Shown: in pieces, positions 31,568-40,293 of the stretch
Position numbering within the stretch: the first letter of the stretch is position 1
How the letters are laid out: each line of letters begins with the position of its first letter
Assembly: GCA_904502235.1 (NCBI GenBank)
Contig: CAJGDP010000013.1
Location: 1 to 45,986 of the forward strand
DNA: 45,986 bases
Source: an uncultured Bacteroidaceae bacterium
GTDB taxonomy: Bacteria; Bacteroidota; Bacteroidia; Bacteroidales; Bacteroidaceae
Direction of reading: 5' to 3'
Position numbers and translations under genes: made by a program
Notes under the pieces: model-generated
Databases searched by the model: none
Told to the model about the DNA's origin: nothing
The model's input: only the letters and a program-made list of their open reading frames with translations

Positions 31568-33715
31568 TTACTCCTTTACCATCTCAAGGTCGAGTTGCTT
31601 ACGGTCCAGATTAGCACGTACTATGCGTATTCTCACAGCATCGCCAATGGTGAACTTGCGACGGTGGCGACGGCCTATGATGCAGTAGTTGGCATCGTCG
31701 AACTCATAATAGTCGTCCTGCAGGGTGCGCATAGGTATCATGCCTTCGCACTTGTTGTCGTTGATTTCGGCATACATTCCCCATTCGGTTACTCCGCTTA
31801 TAACGGCATCGTACTCCTCACCGATATGTTCGCTCATGAACTCAACCTGTTTGTATTTGATGCTTGCGCGTTCGGCGTTTGCAGCCACCTGCTCTTGTGC
31901 CGAACAGTGTTCGCACAAATCCTCATATTTGGGTTGGCTCACCGAGCGTGCGCCGAGTGTCAGGTAACGGTCGAGCAGACGGTGTACAAGCAGGTCGGGG
32001 TAACGTCGTATGGGCGATGTGAAGTGTGTGTAGTAACGGAACGCCAAACCATAGTGTCCTATATTGCCTGTGGAGTAGCGTGCTTTCTGCATGGTGCGCA
32101 GTGATATCTGTTCAATAACATTTTGCTCCTTACTTCCGTGTACATCTTTCAACAGGTTGTTGAGGGCGTTTGCCGATGTGGTGCGTCCCGAGCCGCTTCG
32201 CATCTTGTAGCCGAGTTTGGTTACGAACTTCGAGAGCATGGCAAGTTTTTCAGGGTTGGGCTGGTCGTGTATGCGGTATACGAATGTCTTTGGCGTGCTG
32301 TTGGGGGCTTTCTTGCCTATCTTTTCTGCCACAGTGCGGTTGGCAAGCAACATGAACTCCTCGATAAGCTGATGCGATTCATTGCTCTCACTGAAATATA
32401 CCGACAACGGTTTGCCCTTATCATCAAGACGGAAATGCACCTGTGCCTGCTGGAAATCGATCGCTCCGGCTGTGAAGCGTTTCTCGCGCATCTTCTGTGC
32501 AAGTGCATTCAGTGTGGCAATCTCCTGATGGTATTCGCCTTCGCCTCTCTCTATAATCTCCTGTGCCTCTTCGTAGCTGAAACGGCGGTCGCTCTTTATT
32601 ACGGAACGTGTTATGTCGAACTTCTTTACTTCGGCTTTTTCGTTCATTGTGAAGATTACCGAATAGGCGAGCTTCTCTTCGTTGGGGCGCAATGAGCAAA
32701 GGAAGTTGCACAAATGTTCGGGGAGCATGGGAATTGTGCGGTCAACAAGATATATTGATGTGGCACGTTTGAATGCCTCCTTGTCAATGATGCTTCCTTC
32801 GGTTACGTAGTGCGACACGTCGGCAATGTGTACGCCTATCTCCCACAAGCCTTCACCAACCTTGCGTATCGAGAGCGCGTCGTCGAAGTCCTTGGCATCG
32901 ACTGGGTCGATGGTGAAGGTGGTTACATCGCGAAAATCGGTACGTTTGGCAATCTCCTCGGCGGTAATGTCGCTGTTGAGTCTGTTGGCAGCCTCTTCCA
33001 CCGCTGCAGGGTATACGTATGGCAAACCATACTCTGCAAGAATGGCGTTCATCTCGGTGTCGTTGTCGCCGCTCTTGCCAAGAATGTCAATGACCTTTCC
33101 TGTGGGGTTCTTGCTCTCCATAGGCCATTCGAGCAGTTTTACAACTGCCTTGTCGCCACTCTTTCCGCCTTTGAGCATATCCTTTGGGATGAATATGTCG
33201 TTGGGCATTATGCGGTTCTCGGTGATAAGGAAGGCATAGTGTTTTTCAACTTGCAGCTCGCCCACAAAGGTGTCGTGCTTACGCTTTACGATCTCCACCA
33301 CTTCGCCTTCTCTGCCACGTCCTCTGCGACGGGCAAAGAGTGCCACGCGCACCATATCGTCGGTGAGGGCATGTGCCGAATTGCGCTCGCTGATGAGCAC
33401 CGGCTCGCTTCCGTCCTCGGGGTAGAACTCGTTGTAACCGTCCTTGTTGCGCGAAAATGTTCCATACAACATGGATATGTTGTTCGCAAGGACGTATCTG
33501 CGGAACTCGGGCTCCATCAAATAGCCGTCAAAAACCATTTCATCGAGAATGTGCACGCACAGAGTTCTCGCTGATGTTGATGTGAGGTCCAGTTCCTTGA
33601 ATATTTCCTTGGGGCTGAACTGTCTGCCTTCGTTGCGATTGAACATCGCTACCAGCATTTCAACAAGCATGTTCTTGTTTATGCGTCCTTTGCCTTTTCC
33701 ACCTTTCTTTGCCAT
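31568..33715 (-). CDS. rnr: Ribonuclease R
   Basis: A 715-residue processive 3'-5' exoribonuclease that degrades structured RNA. An N-terminal winged-helix-like region and cold-shock domains precede the RNB catalytic domain, which has the metal-binding TIDPVDAKDFDDALS and a second conserved block HFTSPIRRYPDLLVHRLL. An S1 domain follows (about 635-710, ISGVTEWGMYAEI). The length is usual. It lies 94 bases after the alkaline phosphatase gene, the widest gap in the minus-strand run, so it may also have its own promoter. Confidence 0.95.
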   Translation of the reverse strand: MAKKGGKGKGRINKNMLVEMLVAMFNRNEGRQFSPKEIFKELDLTSTSARTLCVHILDEMVFDGYLMEPEFRRYVLANNISMLYGTFSRNKDGYNEFYPEDGSEPVLISERNSAHALTDDMVRVALFARRRGRGREGEVVEIVKRKHDTFVGELQVEKHYAFLITENRIMPNDIFIPKDMLKGGKSGDKAVVKLLEWPMESKNPTGKVIDILGKSGDNDTEMNAILAEYGLPYVYPAAVEEAANRLNSDITAEEIAKRTDFRDVTTFTIDPVDAKDFDDALSIRKVGEGLWEIGVHIADVSHYVTEGSIIDKEAFKRATSIYLVDRTIPMLPEHLCNFLCSLRPNEEKLAYSVIFTMNEKAEVKKFDITRSVIKSDRRFSYEEAQEIIERGEGEYHQEIATLNALAQKMREKRFTAGAIDFQQAQVHFRLDDKGKPLSVYFSESNESHQLIEEFMLLANRTVAEKIGKKAPNSTPKTFVYRIHDQPNPEKLAMLSKFVTKLGYKMRSGSGRTTSANALNNLLKDVHGSKEQNVIEQISLRTMQKARYSTGNIGHYGLAFRYYTHFTSPIRRYPDLLVHRLLDRYLTLGARSVSQPKYEDLCEHCSAQEQVAANAERASIKYKQVEFMSEHIGEEYDAVISGVTEWGMYAEINDNKCEGMIPMRTLQDDYYEFDDANYCIIGRRHRRKFTIGDAVRIRIVRANLDRKQLDLEMVKE

Positions 33716-33778
33716 ATCACATCTTTTTAACGGTTTGTTTTATTACTGATTCCTTTTTTTTGAGAGAAGCCTTGCTGA

Positions 33779-33794
33779 GGTAACCATGGTTGCC
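33779..33794. repeat. Near-perfect 16-bp palindrome upstream of rnr
   Basis: GGTAACCATGGTTGCC is palindromic at 14 of 16 positions, with a perfect AACCATGGTT core. It lies in the intergenic gap before rnr and could be an operator or part of a weak terminator for the phosphatase gene. Confidence 0.4.
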
Positions 33795-33809
33795 ACAGAA
33801 CTGTTTATT

Positions 33810-35159
33810 TTATTTATTTCTTTTCTTCTCCTTTTTGCCAAGTTTTGCAACCCTTTCAATTGTCTTTGGAATGTCGGTGTTGTCCATCACTCCGTGGAAC
33901 TCCTCTGCACCGCAACCAATGGCATATAAGGGAACGTACGTACCCGAATGGTTTCCGCTTGCCCATGAGATGGCAGCCTTGCGGTCAACATCGTATATAG
34001 CCTCTGCTGCAATTCTTCCGGCAAGGCTTGAGGTTATTTCTACACTCTCCTCTGCGTTATGTTTTTCGCGTGGCTCAACACCTGTGTTCTCTGTTACTAT
34101 TTCTGCAACTCTGCCCCATGTGGTGTTACCCTCTGCAAGGAGCATTGCCTGCAGCTTGTTTACGCTAACCTTCTGCTTGGTCAGTTCCTTAAAGTATAAA
34201 GCATAGTTGCCGTTGTAGCCAAGTACAAGACCGCCTGTCTCGTGGTCGGCGGTTACAATAATAAGTGTTTCGTCCTTGTGTTGGTTATAGAACTCTATTG
34301 CAGCATCAATGGCTGAGTTGAAGCCGAAAACCTCGTAGAAAACAGTTGCGGCATCGTCGCTGTGCGATGCATAGTCGATTTTTCCTCCCTCTACCATAAA
34401 GAAGAAACCATCCTTGTTCTTGTTGTAAAGGAATTCAATTCCGGCACGTGTTATATTGTACAGGTTCAGGTCGGCTGCCTCGTATTCGTTGTCTATGGCA
34501 TAAGGCAACTCCTCGGCGATGTTCTTCTGATATAACATCATTTTTTCGGCCTCATCGGCTTTTGCTTTGTAATCTTCGTAACCGCGCGCAATGGTATAGC
34601 CCTGCTCTTTGGCTTTGTTGTAGAGTACTTCGCGTTGCTCGTTGGTGCATTTGGCATCGCCACCGGCATAGAAATCATAGTCGGCTGTGAGCATATCCTG
34701 TGCTATCTCGTGGTAGTTGTTACGGCTCATGTTGTGTGCATAGAAGGCACTCGGTGTTGCGTGGTTTATGGGAACAGTTGTTGCGATACCCACAGCCTTG
34801 CCTGCTTCCTTAGCCTTGTGTGCAATGCTGTATACGTCCTCGCCGTTTGCATCAACACCTATGCAACCGTTGTTTGTCTTTGAACCGGTGGCCAATGCTG
34901 TGCCCGAAGCGGCAGAGTCTGTCACGCCGTTGCTTGCCGAATGTGTGGTGACAAAAGCAACCTGTGGGAATCCTGTGAAAATTAGTCTTATATCTTTTTT
35001 ATGGACTGGTTTAAAGAGCTCGCTAACGAATAGTTCTGTTCCACGCACGTGCGATGGTCCCATACCATCACCAATGAAATAGAAAATATACTTGGGATTC
35101 TTTGAAAAACCTGTTATTGCAATTAGGAGCAACAACATTGTAGCTAATATACGTCTCAT
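33810..35159 (-). CDS. Alkaline phosphatase (PhoA family)
   Basis: A 449-residue exported phosphomonoesterase (signal MRRILATMLLLLIAITGFS). The metal and catalytic residues are present: Asp31 (FIGDGMG), nucleophile Ser82 (VTDSAASGTA), the EGGKIDYASHSDDA and VTADHETGG metal sites, and a C-terminal GNHSG. It releases phosphate from organic phosphates in the periplasm. The C-terminus ends in a lysine-rich tail (KKEKKRNK). It is 20 bases downstream of the serpin gene. No Pho-box was looked for in detail. Confidence 0.93.
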   Translation of the reverse strand: MRRILATMLLLLIAITGFSKNPKYIFYFIGDGMGPSHVRGTELFVSELFKPVHKKDIRLIFTGFPQVAFVTTHSASNGVTDSAASGTALATGSKTNNGCIGVDANGEDVYSIAHKAKEAGKAVGIATTVPINHATPSAFYAHNMSRNNYHEIAQDMLTADYDFYAGGDAKCTNEQREVLYNKAKEQGYTIARGYEDYKAKADEAEKMMLYQKNIAEELPYAIDNEYEAADLNLYNITRAGIEFLYNKNKDGFFFMVEGGKIDYASHSDDAATVFYEVFGFNSAIDAAIEFYNQHKDETLIIVTADHETGGLVLGYNGNYALYFKELTKQKVSVNKLQAMLLAEGNTTWGRVAEIVTENTGVEPREKHNAEESVEITSSLAGRIAAEAIYDVDRKAAISWASGNHSGTYVPLYAIGCGAEEFHGVMDNTDIPKTIERVAKLGKKEKKRNK

Positions 35160-35179
35160 GTCTGCTTATATTATTTTTG

Positions 35180-36361
35180 TTACTTATTCGGGTTGCCCAC
35201 CTTTCCTATAAACAATATTGTGCCTGTGGCGCAGTCTCTTATTGCATATATGAAAGGACGGTTCAGTGTCATGGTGCTTTTGGGTGTCTGGTCGCGCATT
35301 GCAAGCAATCCCACTGCTACAGCTGTAACTGCCGCCGCTTCTGCTCCCTCTTCGTCAACGTTTATGAATGTCTTCTGTATAACGTCGTCGATGTATAGAG
35401 GGGCTTGGGATATTCCTCCGAATTCAGCCTTTCCGCTGAATGCTCTCTCCATACCCATGCTGCAGAGCACCTCCTTTAGGGATGTCCTGTATTCGCACTT
35501 GAACTTTGGCATTGAGAACTCTACTTTGTAGCGTTCCATGCTGTTTATGCAACTGTCGTAGTTTGTTGCAAGGTGTGCTATGGCATCATCGATGCTCTTG
35601 CCGTATCGTGGCAGTATAAAAAGCATGTCGTAACGCTCTTTGAAAGGCTTGGTCGCTATCTGTACCACGTCGTCGATGTAATATGCCGTATTGAATGTCT
35701 GCTTCATCATATCAACGTCGACAACGCTGTTTCCCGATGTGGTGAAACTTGCCTTTTCGGTAAACTTGGCATTGAACGGAGTGCTCCATGGCGCTTTGAA
35801 GTAGAGAGCGTTTATAAGGAACATCATATGATGTGGTTCAACCTTGTCGATGATGCCGTTTATCTTGCCTTGGGTGTTCTGCTTGCACCAGTCGTTTATC
35901 AATCCTGTGGCTTGGCTGTCGAACGGGATTGTGTTCACCTGTGCGTCGAACATTTCGCGATTGGCATTCTTGAAACTCTCCTTTACATCAAGATTGCGGT
36001 TTATCCATATTGAATTGGCTATTTTCACCTCGCTCCATTTGCCTTCCTTCCTCAAGTCGGCAATAAATCCGTTGTAATACCGGCTGTCGCCTGTCTGTAT
36101 GACATTGTGCATCTGTTGCATGGTTTCGCCTTCGGCACCTGTTGCAGTCATTGCCAATGCAATTTCTGCACTCAAGGGTGACAGACATATATTCTCCTGC
36201 TCTTCGGTTGAATATATGCTGTGCAACAGTTTGCCCCAGAATGGTGCTTGGGGTTGTAGGGTTGTGGCGTGGATATCCTGCACTGCTTTGCGGCTTGAAC
36301 ATCCTGCCAGTAATATTGCAACAGCCAATAGTGGCAATGCCGTAAGATAGGCTTTTCTCAT
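35180..36361 (-). CDS. Serpin-family lipoprotein (protease inhibitor)
   Basis: A 393-residue serpin anchored by a lipobox (LLAGC, Cys21). It has the family landmarks: NICLSPLSAEIALAM, NALYFKAPW, MPKFKCEY, the hinge VDEEGAEAAAV and the ending NRPFIYAIRD. The hinge has small residues from P15 (Gly339) to P9, as needed for the inhibitory loop insertion. Counting from it gives P1 Leu353 and P1' Ala354 (GLL-AM), a site suited to elastase-, chymotrypsin- or subtilisin-like enzymes. Surface serpins of gut and oral bacteria inhibit host neutrophil and pancreatic proteases. It starts one base after the rseP stop. Confidence 0.93.
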   Translation of the reverse strand: MRKAYLTALPLLAVAILLAGCSSRKAVQDIHATTLQPQAPFWGKLLHSIYSTEEQENICLSPLSAEIALAMTATGAEGETMQQMHNVIQTGDSRYYNGFIADLRKEGKWSEVKIANSIWINRNLDVKESFKNANREMFDAQVNTIPFDSQATGLINDWCKQNTQGKINGIIDKVEPHHMMFLINALYFKAPWSTPFNAKFTEKASFTTSGNSVVDVDMMKQTFNTAYYIDDVVQIATKPFKERYDMLFILPRYGKSIDDAIAHLATNYDSCINSMERYKVEFSMPKFKCEYRTSLKEVLCSMGMERAFSGKAEFGGISQAPLYIDDVIQKTFINVDEEGAEAAAVTAVAVGLLAMRDQTPKSTMTLNRPFIYAIRDCATGTILFIGKVGNPNK

Positions 36362-36362
36362 A

Positions 36363-37700
36363 TCAGAAAACGAATTTCATAAGGTCGTTGTATGTGGCAA
36401 GCAGGAACAGGGCAAGCATTATGAACATACCCACCATCTGTGCGCGTTCAAGGAACTTTTCGCTAGGTTGTTTGCCTGTGATTATCTCTGCAAGCAGGAA
36501 CAAGGCGTGTCCACCGTCGAGTGCCGGTATGGGCAGGATGTTCATGAATGCGAGTATTATTGAGAGGAATGCTGTCATGAGCCAGAATTCATGCCAGTCC
36601 CATGCTGCAGGGAACAGACTGCCGATAGAGGCGAACATTCCCACAGATTTTGCACCTTCGGATGTGAATACATATTTGAAGTCATTTACATAGCCGCGCA
36701 GAACGTCGAAACCGAACGATATTCCGGCAGGGAACGATGCAAAGAAACCGTAGTCGGCATGCACAAGTGGATAGTTGTTCATAACGGGGCCTATACCCAT
36801 CATGAATGTGCTGTCCACGGTAACAGGAAGTGCCACTGCACTGTCGCGCATCACCTCTACATTGAAATTGTGCTTTCCTGCTTCCTTAAGGTTGGCGATA
36901 GTATTCCTTAAATCGCTCCACGATGCAATGGCGTTGCCGTCGATTGAAACAATTCTGTCGCCTTTTACCATACCAGCGGCTGCGCCGGCACCGTTGACGT
37001 CGACTGTGTCGATAACGGGTACCACTCTCTCACTCATAAAGAGTCCGCCTTTGTTCATATTGAGCAAGCCCAAAGAGTCTGGGATTGATATTGTCACCTC
37101 CTTGTTGTCGCGGAGTACGGTAACCTCTTCGGCATTGCAGATGTCGCGGAAGATATTTACACTGCGCACCTTGTCGTGATAGAACTTGTGTGCCTCCTCA
37201 CCGTCCATCTTCATTATTATGTCGCCATTGCGGAAACCTATCTCCTGTGCGGTTCTGTTGAAGTCCATACCGTTCTTCATGCTGTGGAGATCGGTGTAGT
37301 CCTCACCCCATGTAAACAGTACCATTGCATAGATGAGTACTGCAAGTATAAGGTTGAACATTACTCCGCCTACAATTATAAGAAGGCGTTGCCATGCCGG
37401 CTTTGAACGGTATTCCCATGATTGTGCAGGCTTTTTCATCTGCTCGGTATCCATAGACTCGTCAATCATGCCGGCAATCTTGCAATAACCGCCAAGGGGA
37501 ACCCAGCCTATGCCGTATTCTGTGTCGCTGTTCTTGGGTTTCCATTTGAACAACGAGAATTTCCAGTCAAAGAACAGGTAAAATTTCTCAACTCTTACCT
37601 TGAACACTCTTGCGAAAAGAAAGTGTCCGAACTCATGAATAAGCACCAGAAGGCTCAATGCCAGAATAAGCTGCAATGCGCGTATCAAAAAAATCTCCAT
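36363..37700 (-). CDS. rseP: Site-2 membrane zinc protease RseP
   Basis: A 445-residue intramembrane metalloprotease that cuts transmembrane substrates, typically anti-sigma factors. The active site is HEFGH at residues 22-26 in the first membrane helix, with the third ligand region ILPIPALDGGHAL near the C-terminus. Two PDZ-like domains lie between (about 120-215 and 215-310, the second with AAGMVKGDRIVSIDG). The C-terminal helices end in a short hydrophobic tail. The position between dxr and a surface lipoprotein gene is usual for an envelope gene cluster. Confidence 0.94.
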   Translation of the reverse strand: MEIFLIRALQLILALSLLVLIHEFGHFLFARVFKVRVEKFYLFFDWKFSLFKWKPKNSDTEYGIGWVPLGGYCKIAGMIDESMDTEQMKKPAQSWEYRSKPAWQRLLIIVGGVMFNLILAVLIYAMVLFTWGEDYTDLHSMKNGMDFNRTAQEIGFRNGDIIMKMDGEEAHKFYHDKVRSVNIFRDICNAEEVTVLRDNKEVTISIPDSLGLLNMNKGGLFMSERVVPVIDTVDVNGAGAAAGMVKGDRIVSIDGNAIASWSDLRNTIANLKEAGKHNFNVEVMRDSAVALPVTVDSTFMMGIGPVMNNYPLVHADYGFFASFPAGISFGFDVLRGYVNDFKYVFTSEGAKSVGMFASIGSLFPAAWDWHEFWLMTAFLSIILAFMNILPIPALDGGHALFLLAEIITGKQPSEKFLERAQMVGMFIMLALFLLATYNDLMKFVF

Positions 37701-37727
37701 ATCTGTATATCTGTTTTTTATTTGTTC

Positions 37728-38891
37728 TTATTTAATCCACTCTTCAACCATGCGACGGATTTCCTTATCGGTTGCCAGATAGTCGTTGAGTGTTGGTTTG
37801 AGTATGTATGTCGCTTCGTCCATGGCACGCTCTATGAGGCGTGGCATATCGGTAAATTTGATTCTGTCGTTGAGGAATGCCGCTACGCACACTTCGTTTG
37901 CCGCGTTCACCACACATGGGATGTTGCCACCTTTGGCAAGTGCTTCGTAGGCAAGACGCAGGTTGGGGAACAGTTCCAGATTCGGTTTCTCGAATGTGAG
38001 TTCCTTTATGGTATTCCAGTCGAGTCTGCCGAACGACGATGGCAATCTTGATGGATATGTGAGGGCGTACATTATGGGCAGACGCATGTCGGGTGTGCCT
38101 AACTGTGCCTTTATTGCTCCGTCCTCGAATTGCACCATGGAGTGTACTACCGACTGCGGATGCACGACAACCTCTATATCGTTAGCGCCCACGCCAAAGA
38201 GCCATTTTGCCTCCATCACTTCGAATCCTTTGTTCATCATCGATGCCGAGTCGATTGTGATTTTTGCTCCCATGCTCCAGTTGGGGTGCTTAAGTGCCTG
38301 CTCTTTTGTTACATGCTCCAATTGCTCTTTTGTGAATGTGCGGAACGGTCCGCCCGATGCCGTGAGTATGAGCTTCTCCACTTTGTTGTACATTTCACCG
38401 GCAAGGCATTGGAATATTGCCGAGTGCTCTGAATCCACAGGCAGGATGGGGGTCTTGTGCTCCATCGCCAGTGCATTGATAAGTTCACCGGCAACAACCA
38501 TTGTCTCTTTGTTTGCGAGAGCAATGGCTTTACCTGCCTTAATGGCGTTTATAGTAGGGCGCAGTCCCGAGAATCCTACCATTGCCGTTACTACAATATC
38601 TATGGGTGCCGATTCCACAATCTGGCATATCGATTCGTATCCGGCATATACCTTTATGGGAAGGTCGTCCAGGGCCTCTTTGAGTCTGCTGTATTTTGTC
38701 TCGTCGGCTATGACCACCGCTTCGGGCATGAATTTGCGTGCCTGGGCAATGAGTTCGTCAACGCGTGTGTTGGCTGTTATGGCGTATACCTCGAAACATT
38801 CGGGGTGTTCCTCTACCACCTGCAGTGTCTGTGTTCCGATTGAGCCTGTTGAGCCTAATATCGCAATCTGTCTTTTTCTTGCGTGTTCCAT
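37728..38891 (-). CDS. dxr: 1-deoxy-D-xylulose 5-phosphate reductoisomerase
   Basis: A 387-residue enzyme of the MEP isoprenoid pathway that makes 2-C-methyl-D-erythritol 4-phosphate with NADPH. The nucleotide-binding GSTGSIGTQTL is at about 14-24. Further motifs are ALANKETMV, LPVDSEHSAIFQ, SGGPFR and HPNWSMGAKITIDSASMMNKG, which carry the metal and substrate residues. The length is typical. It is in the minus-strand run, 27 bases before rseP. A long open frame on the opposite strand is a shadow of this gene. Confidence 0.97.
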   Translation of the reverse strand: MEHARKRQIAILGSTGSIGTQTLQVVEEHPECFEVYAITANTRVDELIAQARKFMPEAVVIADETKYSRLKEALDDLPIKVYAGYESICQIVESAPIDIVVTAMVGFSGLRPTINAIKAGKAIALANKETMVVAGELINALAMEHKTPILPVDSEHSAIFQCLAGEMYNKVEKLILTASGGPFRTFTKEQLEHVTKEQALKHPNWSMGAKITIDSASMMNKGFEVMEAKWLFGVGANDIEVVVHPQSVVHSMVQFEDGAIKAQLGTPDMRLPIMYALTYPSRLPSSFGRLDWNTIKELTFEKPNLELFPNLRLAYEALAKGGNIPCVVNAANEVCVAAFLNDRIKFTDMPRLIERAMDEATYILKPTLNDYLATDKEIRRMVEEWIK

Positions 38892-38901
38892 ATCTTGTTT
38901 G

Positions 38902-39768
38902 TTAGAATGCTATGTATGTGTTCGGGTCGAGCGGCTTTCCTCTGTGCCACAGTTCCAAATGCAGAAAGTGCCTGCCCTTTTTGTTGTCTTCGGTATTGCT
39001 GCCCGTGAAAGTGCCTATGGCTTCGCCTTTCACAACCTTGTCGCCGACATTCTTCATCAGACGGTAACAGTTCCTGTAGATGGAAATCATGTTCTCGCGA
39101 TGTTGTATCACAATGGTGTATCCGTCGGTTGCCGTAAAATCGCTCATTACCACAGTTCCGTCGTGTATGGCGCGGATACTCTCACCGGGGACTTCGGCTA
39201 TGTCGACACCGTAGTGTCCGCTGTTGATATCGAATCCCCTTATAATTTCTCCCTGTGCGGGACGGAACAGGTTCAGGGACTGTATCTCGTTTACGTTGGT
39301 TGCCTGTGAGGTGAGGTTGTAGCGTTCGCGCTCTTCCCACTCTTTGCTGAACTCCTTTTCAAGCGGTGTGCTCTCTATTGAGAAGTTCTCTTCGGTAATC
39401 TCCTGTGGAGAGTTCTTTATGGAGTCCAATGATATGTCACCGTTGATAATCGCTTTTATATTGGCGATATAGCGGTCCTGCTTGGCAACTTCGTATGTGA
39501 GCGAGTCTATGCGAATGTTGCTGCTTATAAGTTCCTCTTTGGTGCGTTTGTTTATATATCCGGGAATAAGTGAGCCCACCGGTGTGTAAACTACAATAAG
39601 ATAGAGTACCAGTATAACCAGTGCGAAGAGAAAAAACAGCGATGCCAGTACCGATAACGGGGAAATGGAGAAACGGTGTGCGCTCTCCTCGTGCTTGTTC
39701 TCGTTCAGAATGGTGAAACGGTACTTGTTAAGCAACTTGCTCTTCCTGTGTGGTTTCTTGGTGTTCAT
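38902..39768 (-). CDS. Degenerate M23 (LytM-like) membrane protein
   Basis: A 288-residue inner-membrane protein. One transmembrane helix (about 38-61) is followed by a short coiled linker and an M23 peptidase fold (about 165-288). Two metal ligands remain, His185 and Asp189 (GHYGVD), and His270. The catalytic His in the usual YxHL position is Asn233 (IYRNCY), and the first His of HxH is Phe268 (HFLHLELW). It therefore resembles the inactive LytM proteins that activate cell-wall amidases, such as EnvC. It lies between rimM and dxr, 10 bases from each. Confidence 0.87.
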   Translation of the reverse strand: MNTKKPHRKSKLLNKYRFTILNENKHEESAHRFSISPLSVLASLFFLFALVILVLYLIVVYTPVGSLIPGYINKRTKEELISSNIRIDSLTYEVAKQDRYIANIKAIINGDISLDSIKNSPQEITEENFSIESTPLEKEFSKEWEERERYNLTSQATNVNEIQSLNLFRPAQGEIIRGFDINSGHYGVDIAEVPGESIRAIHDGTVVMSDFTATDGYTIVIQHRENMISIYRNCYRLMKNVGDKVVKGEAIGTFTGSNTEDNKKGRHFLHLELWHRGKPLDPNTYIAF

Positions 39769-39778
39769 TGCTTCGCGG

Positions 39779-40288
39779 TTACATTGATATGAGTCCTTCG
39801 GGCAGGTCGAATATAATCTCTTTCTTCTGGTGGTCGATGTCTGCTATGAACTCTTCCTGTGCAGGGATAAGAATCTCGTCGTCTTCGCCTTCTATTATAA
39901 AAAGAGTGTTCATGGTGTTGTCGTCCACGTCTACAATCTCGCCTATTTCGCCCATGGTGGTGTCAATGGCTTTGAATCCTTTGAAGTAACTCCATGTGAG
40001 TTCTTCGCTGTCCTCAACCCATTGCTTTGGGATATATGCGTCGCGGTTGGTGAGGAAACGTACATCTTCGGCACTTTCCATGCGCTCTACCTTTACAATG
40101 GATGTATCGTTGTTCTTGGGACGTGTGGTCTCAAAGAAGAATGGAACCAGTATGCCGTCGATGTCGCATGCCACAAAGTCGCAATCTTCGTCAAGGGTGA
40201 AACCGTCGCTCTGCAATCCTATCTCGCCCTTTGTTCCGTGGGGCTTGAGGAATTTGCCGTAATATACAAAATCTTCTTTCTTAAGCAT
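39779..40288 (-). CDS. rimM: Ribosome maturation factor RimM
   Basis: A 169-residue factor for late assembly of the small ribosomal subunit, binding near protein S19. The N-terminal beta-barrel starts with YYGKFLKPHGTKGEIGL, the standard RimM opening, and the PRC-barrel domain occupies about 95-165 (EIGEIVDVDDN, EILIPAQEEFI). The length matches the family. It starts five bases after the murA stop. Confidence 0.93.
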   Translation of the reverse strand: MLKKEDFVYYGKFLKPHGTKGEIGLQSDGFTLDEDCDFVACDIDGILVPFFFETTRPKNNDTSIVKVERMESAEDVRFLTNRDAYIPKQWVEDSEELTWSYFKGFKAIDTTMGEIGEIVDVDDNTMNTLFIIEGEDDEILIPAQEEFIADIDHQKKEIIFDLPEGLISM

Positions 40289-40293
40289 TTTTC

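Noticed and set aside
37963..39309. 448-codon open frame on the plus strand
   Set aside because: It runs antisense to dxr and the M23 gene, both of which have clear family motifs; its translation has no recognisable domain.
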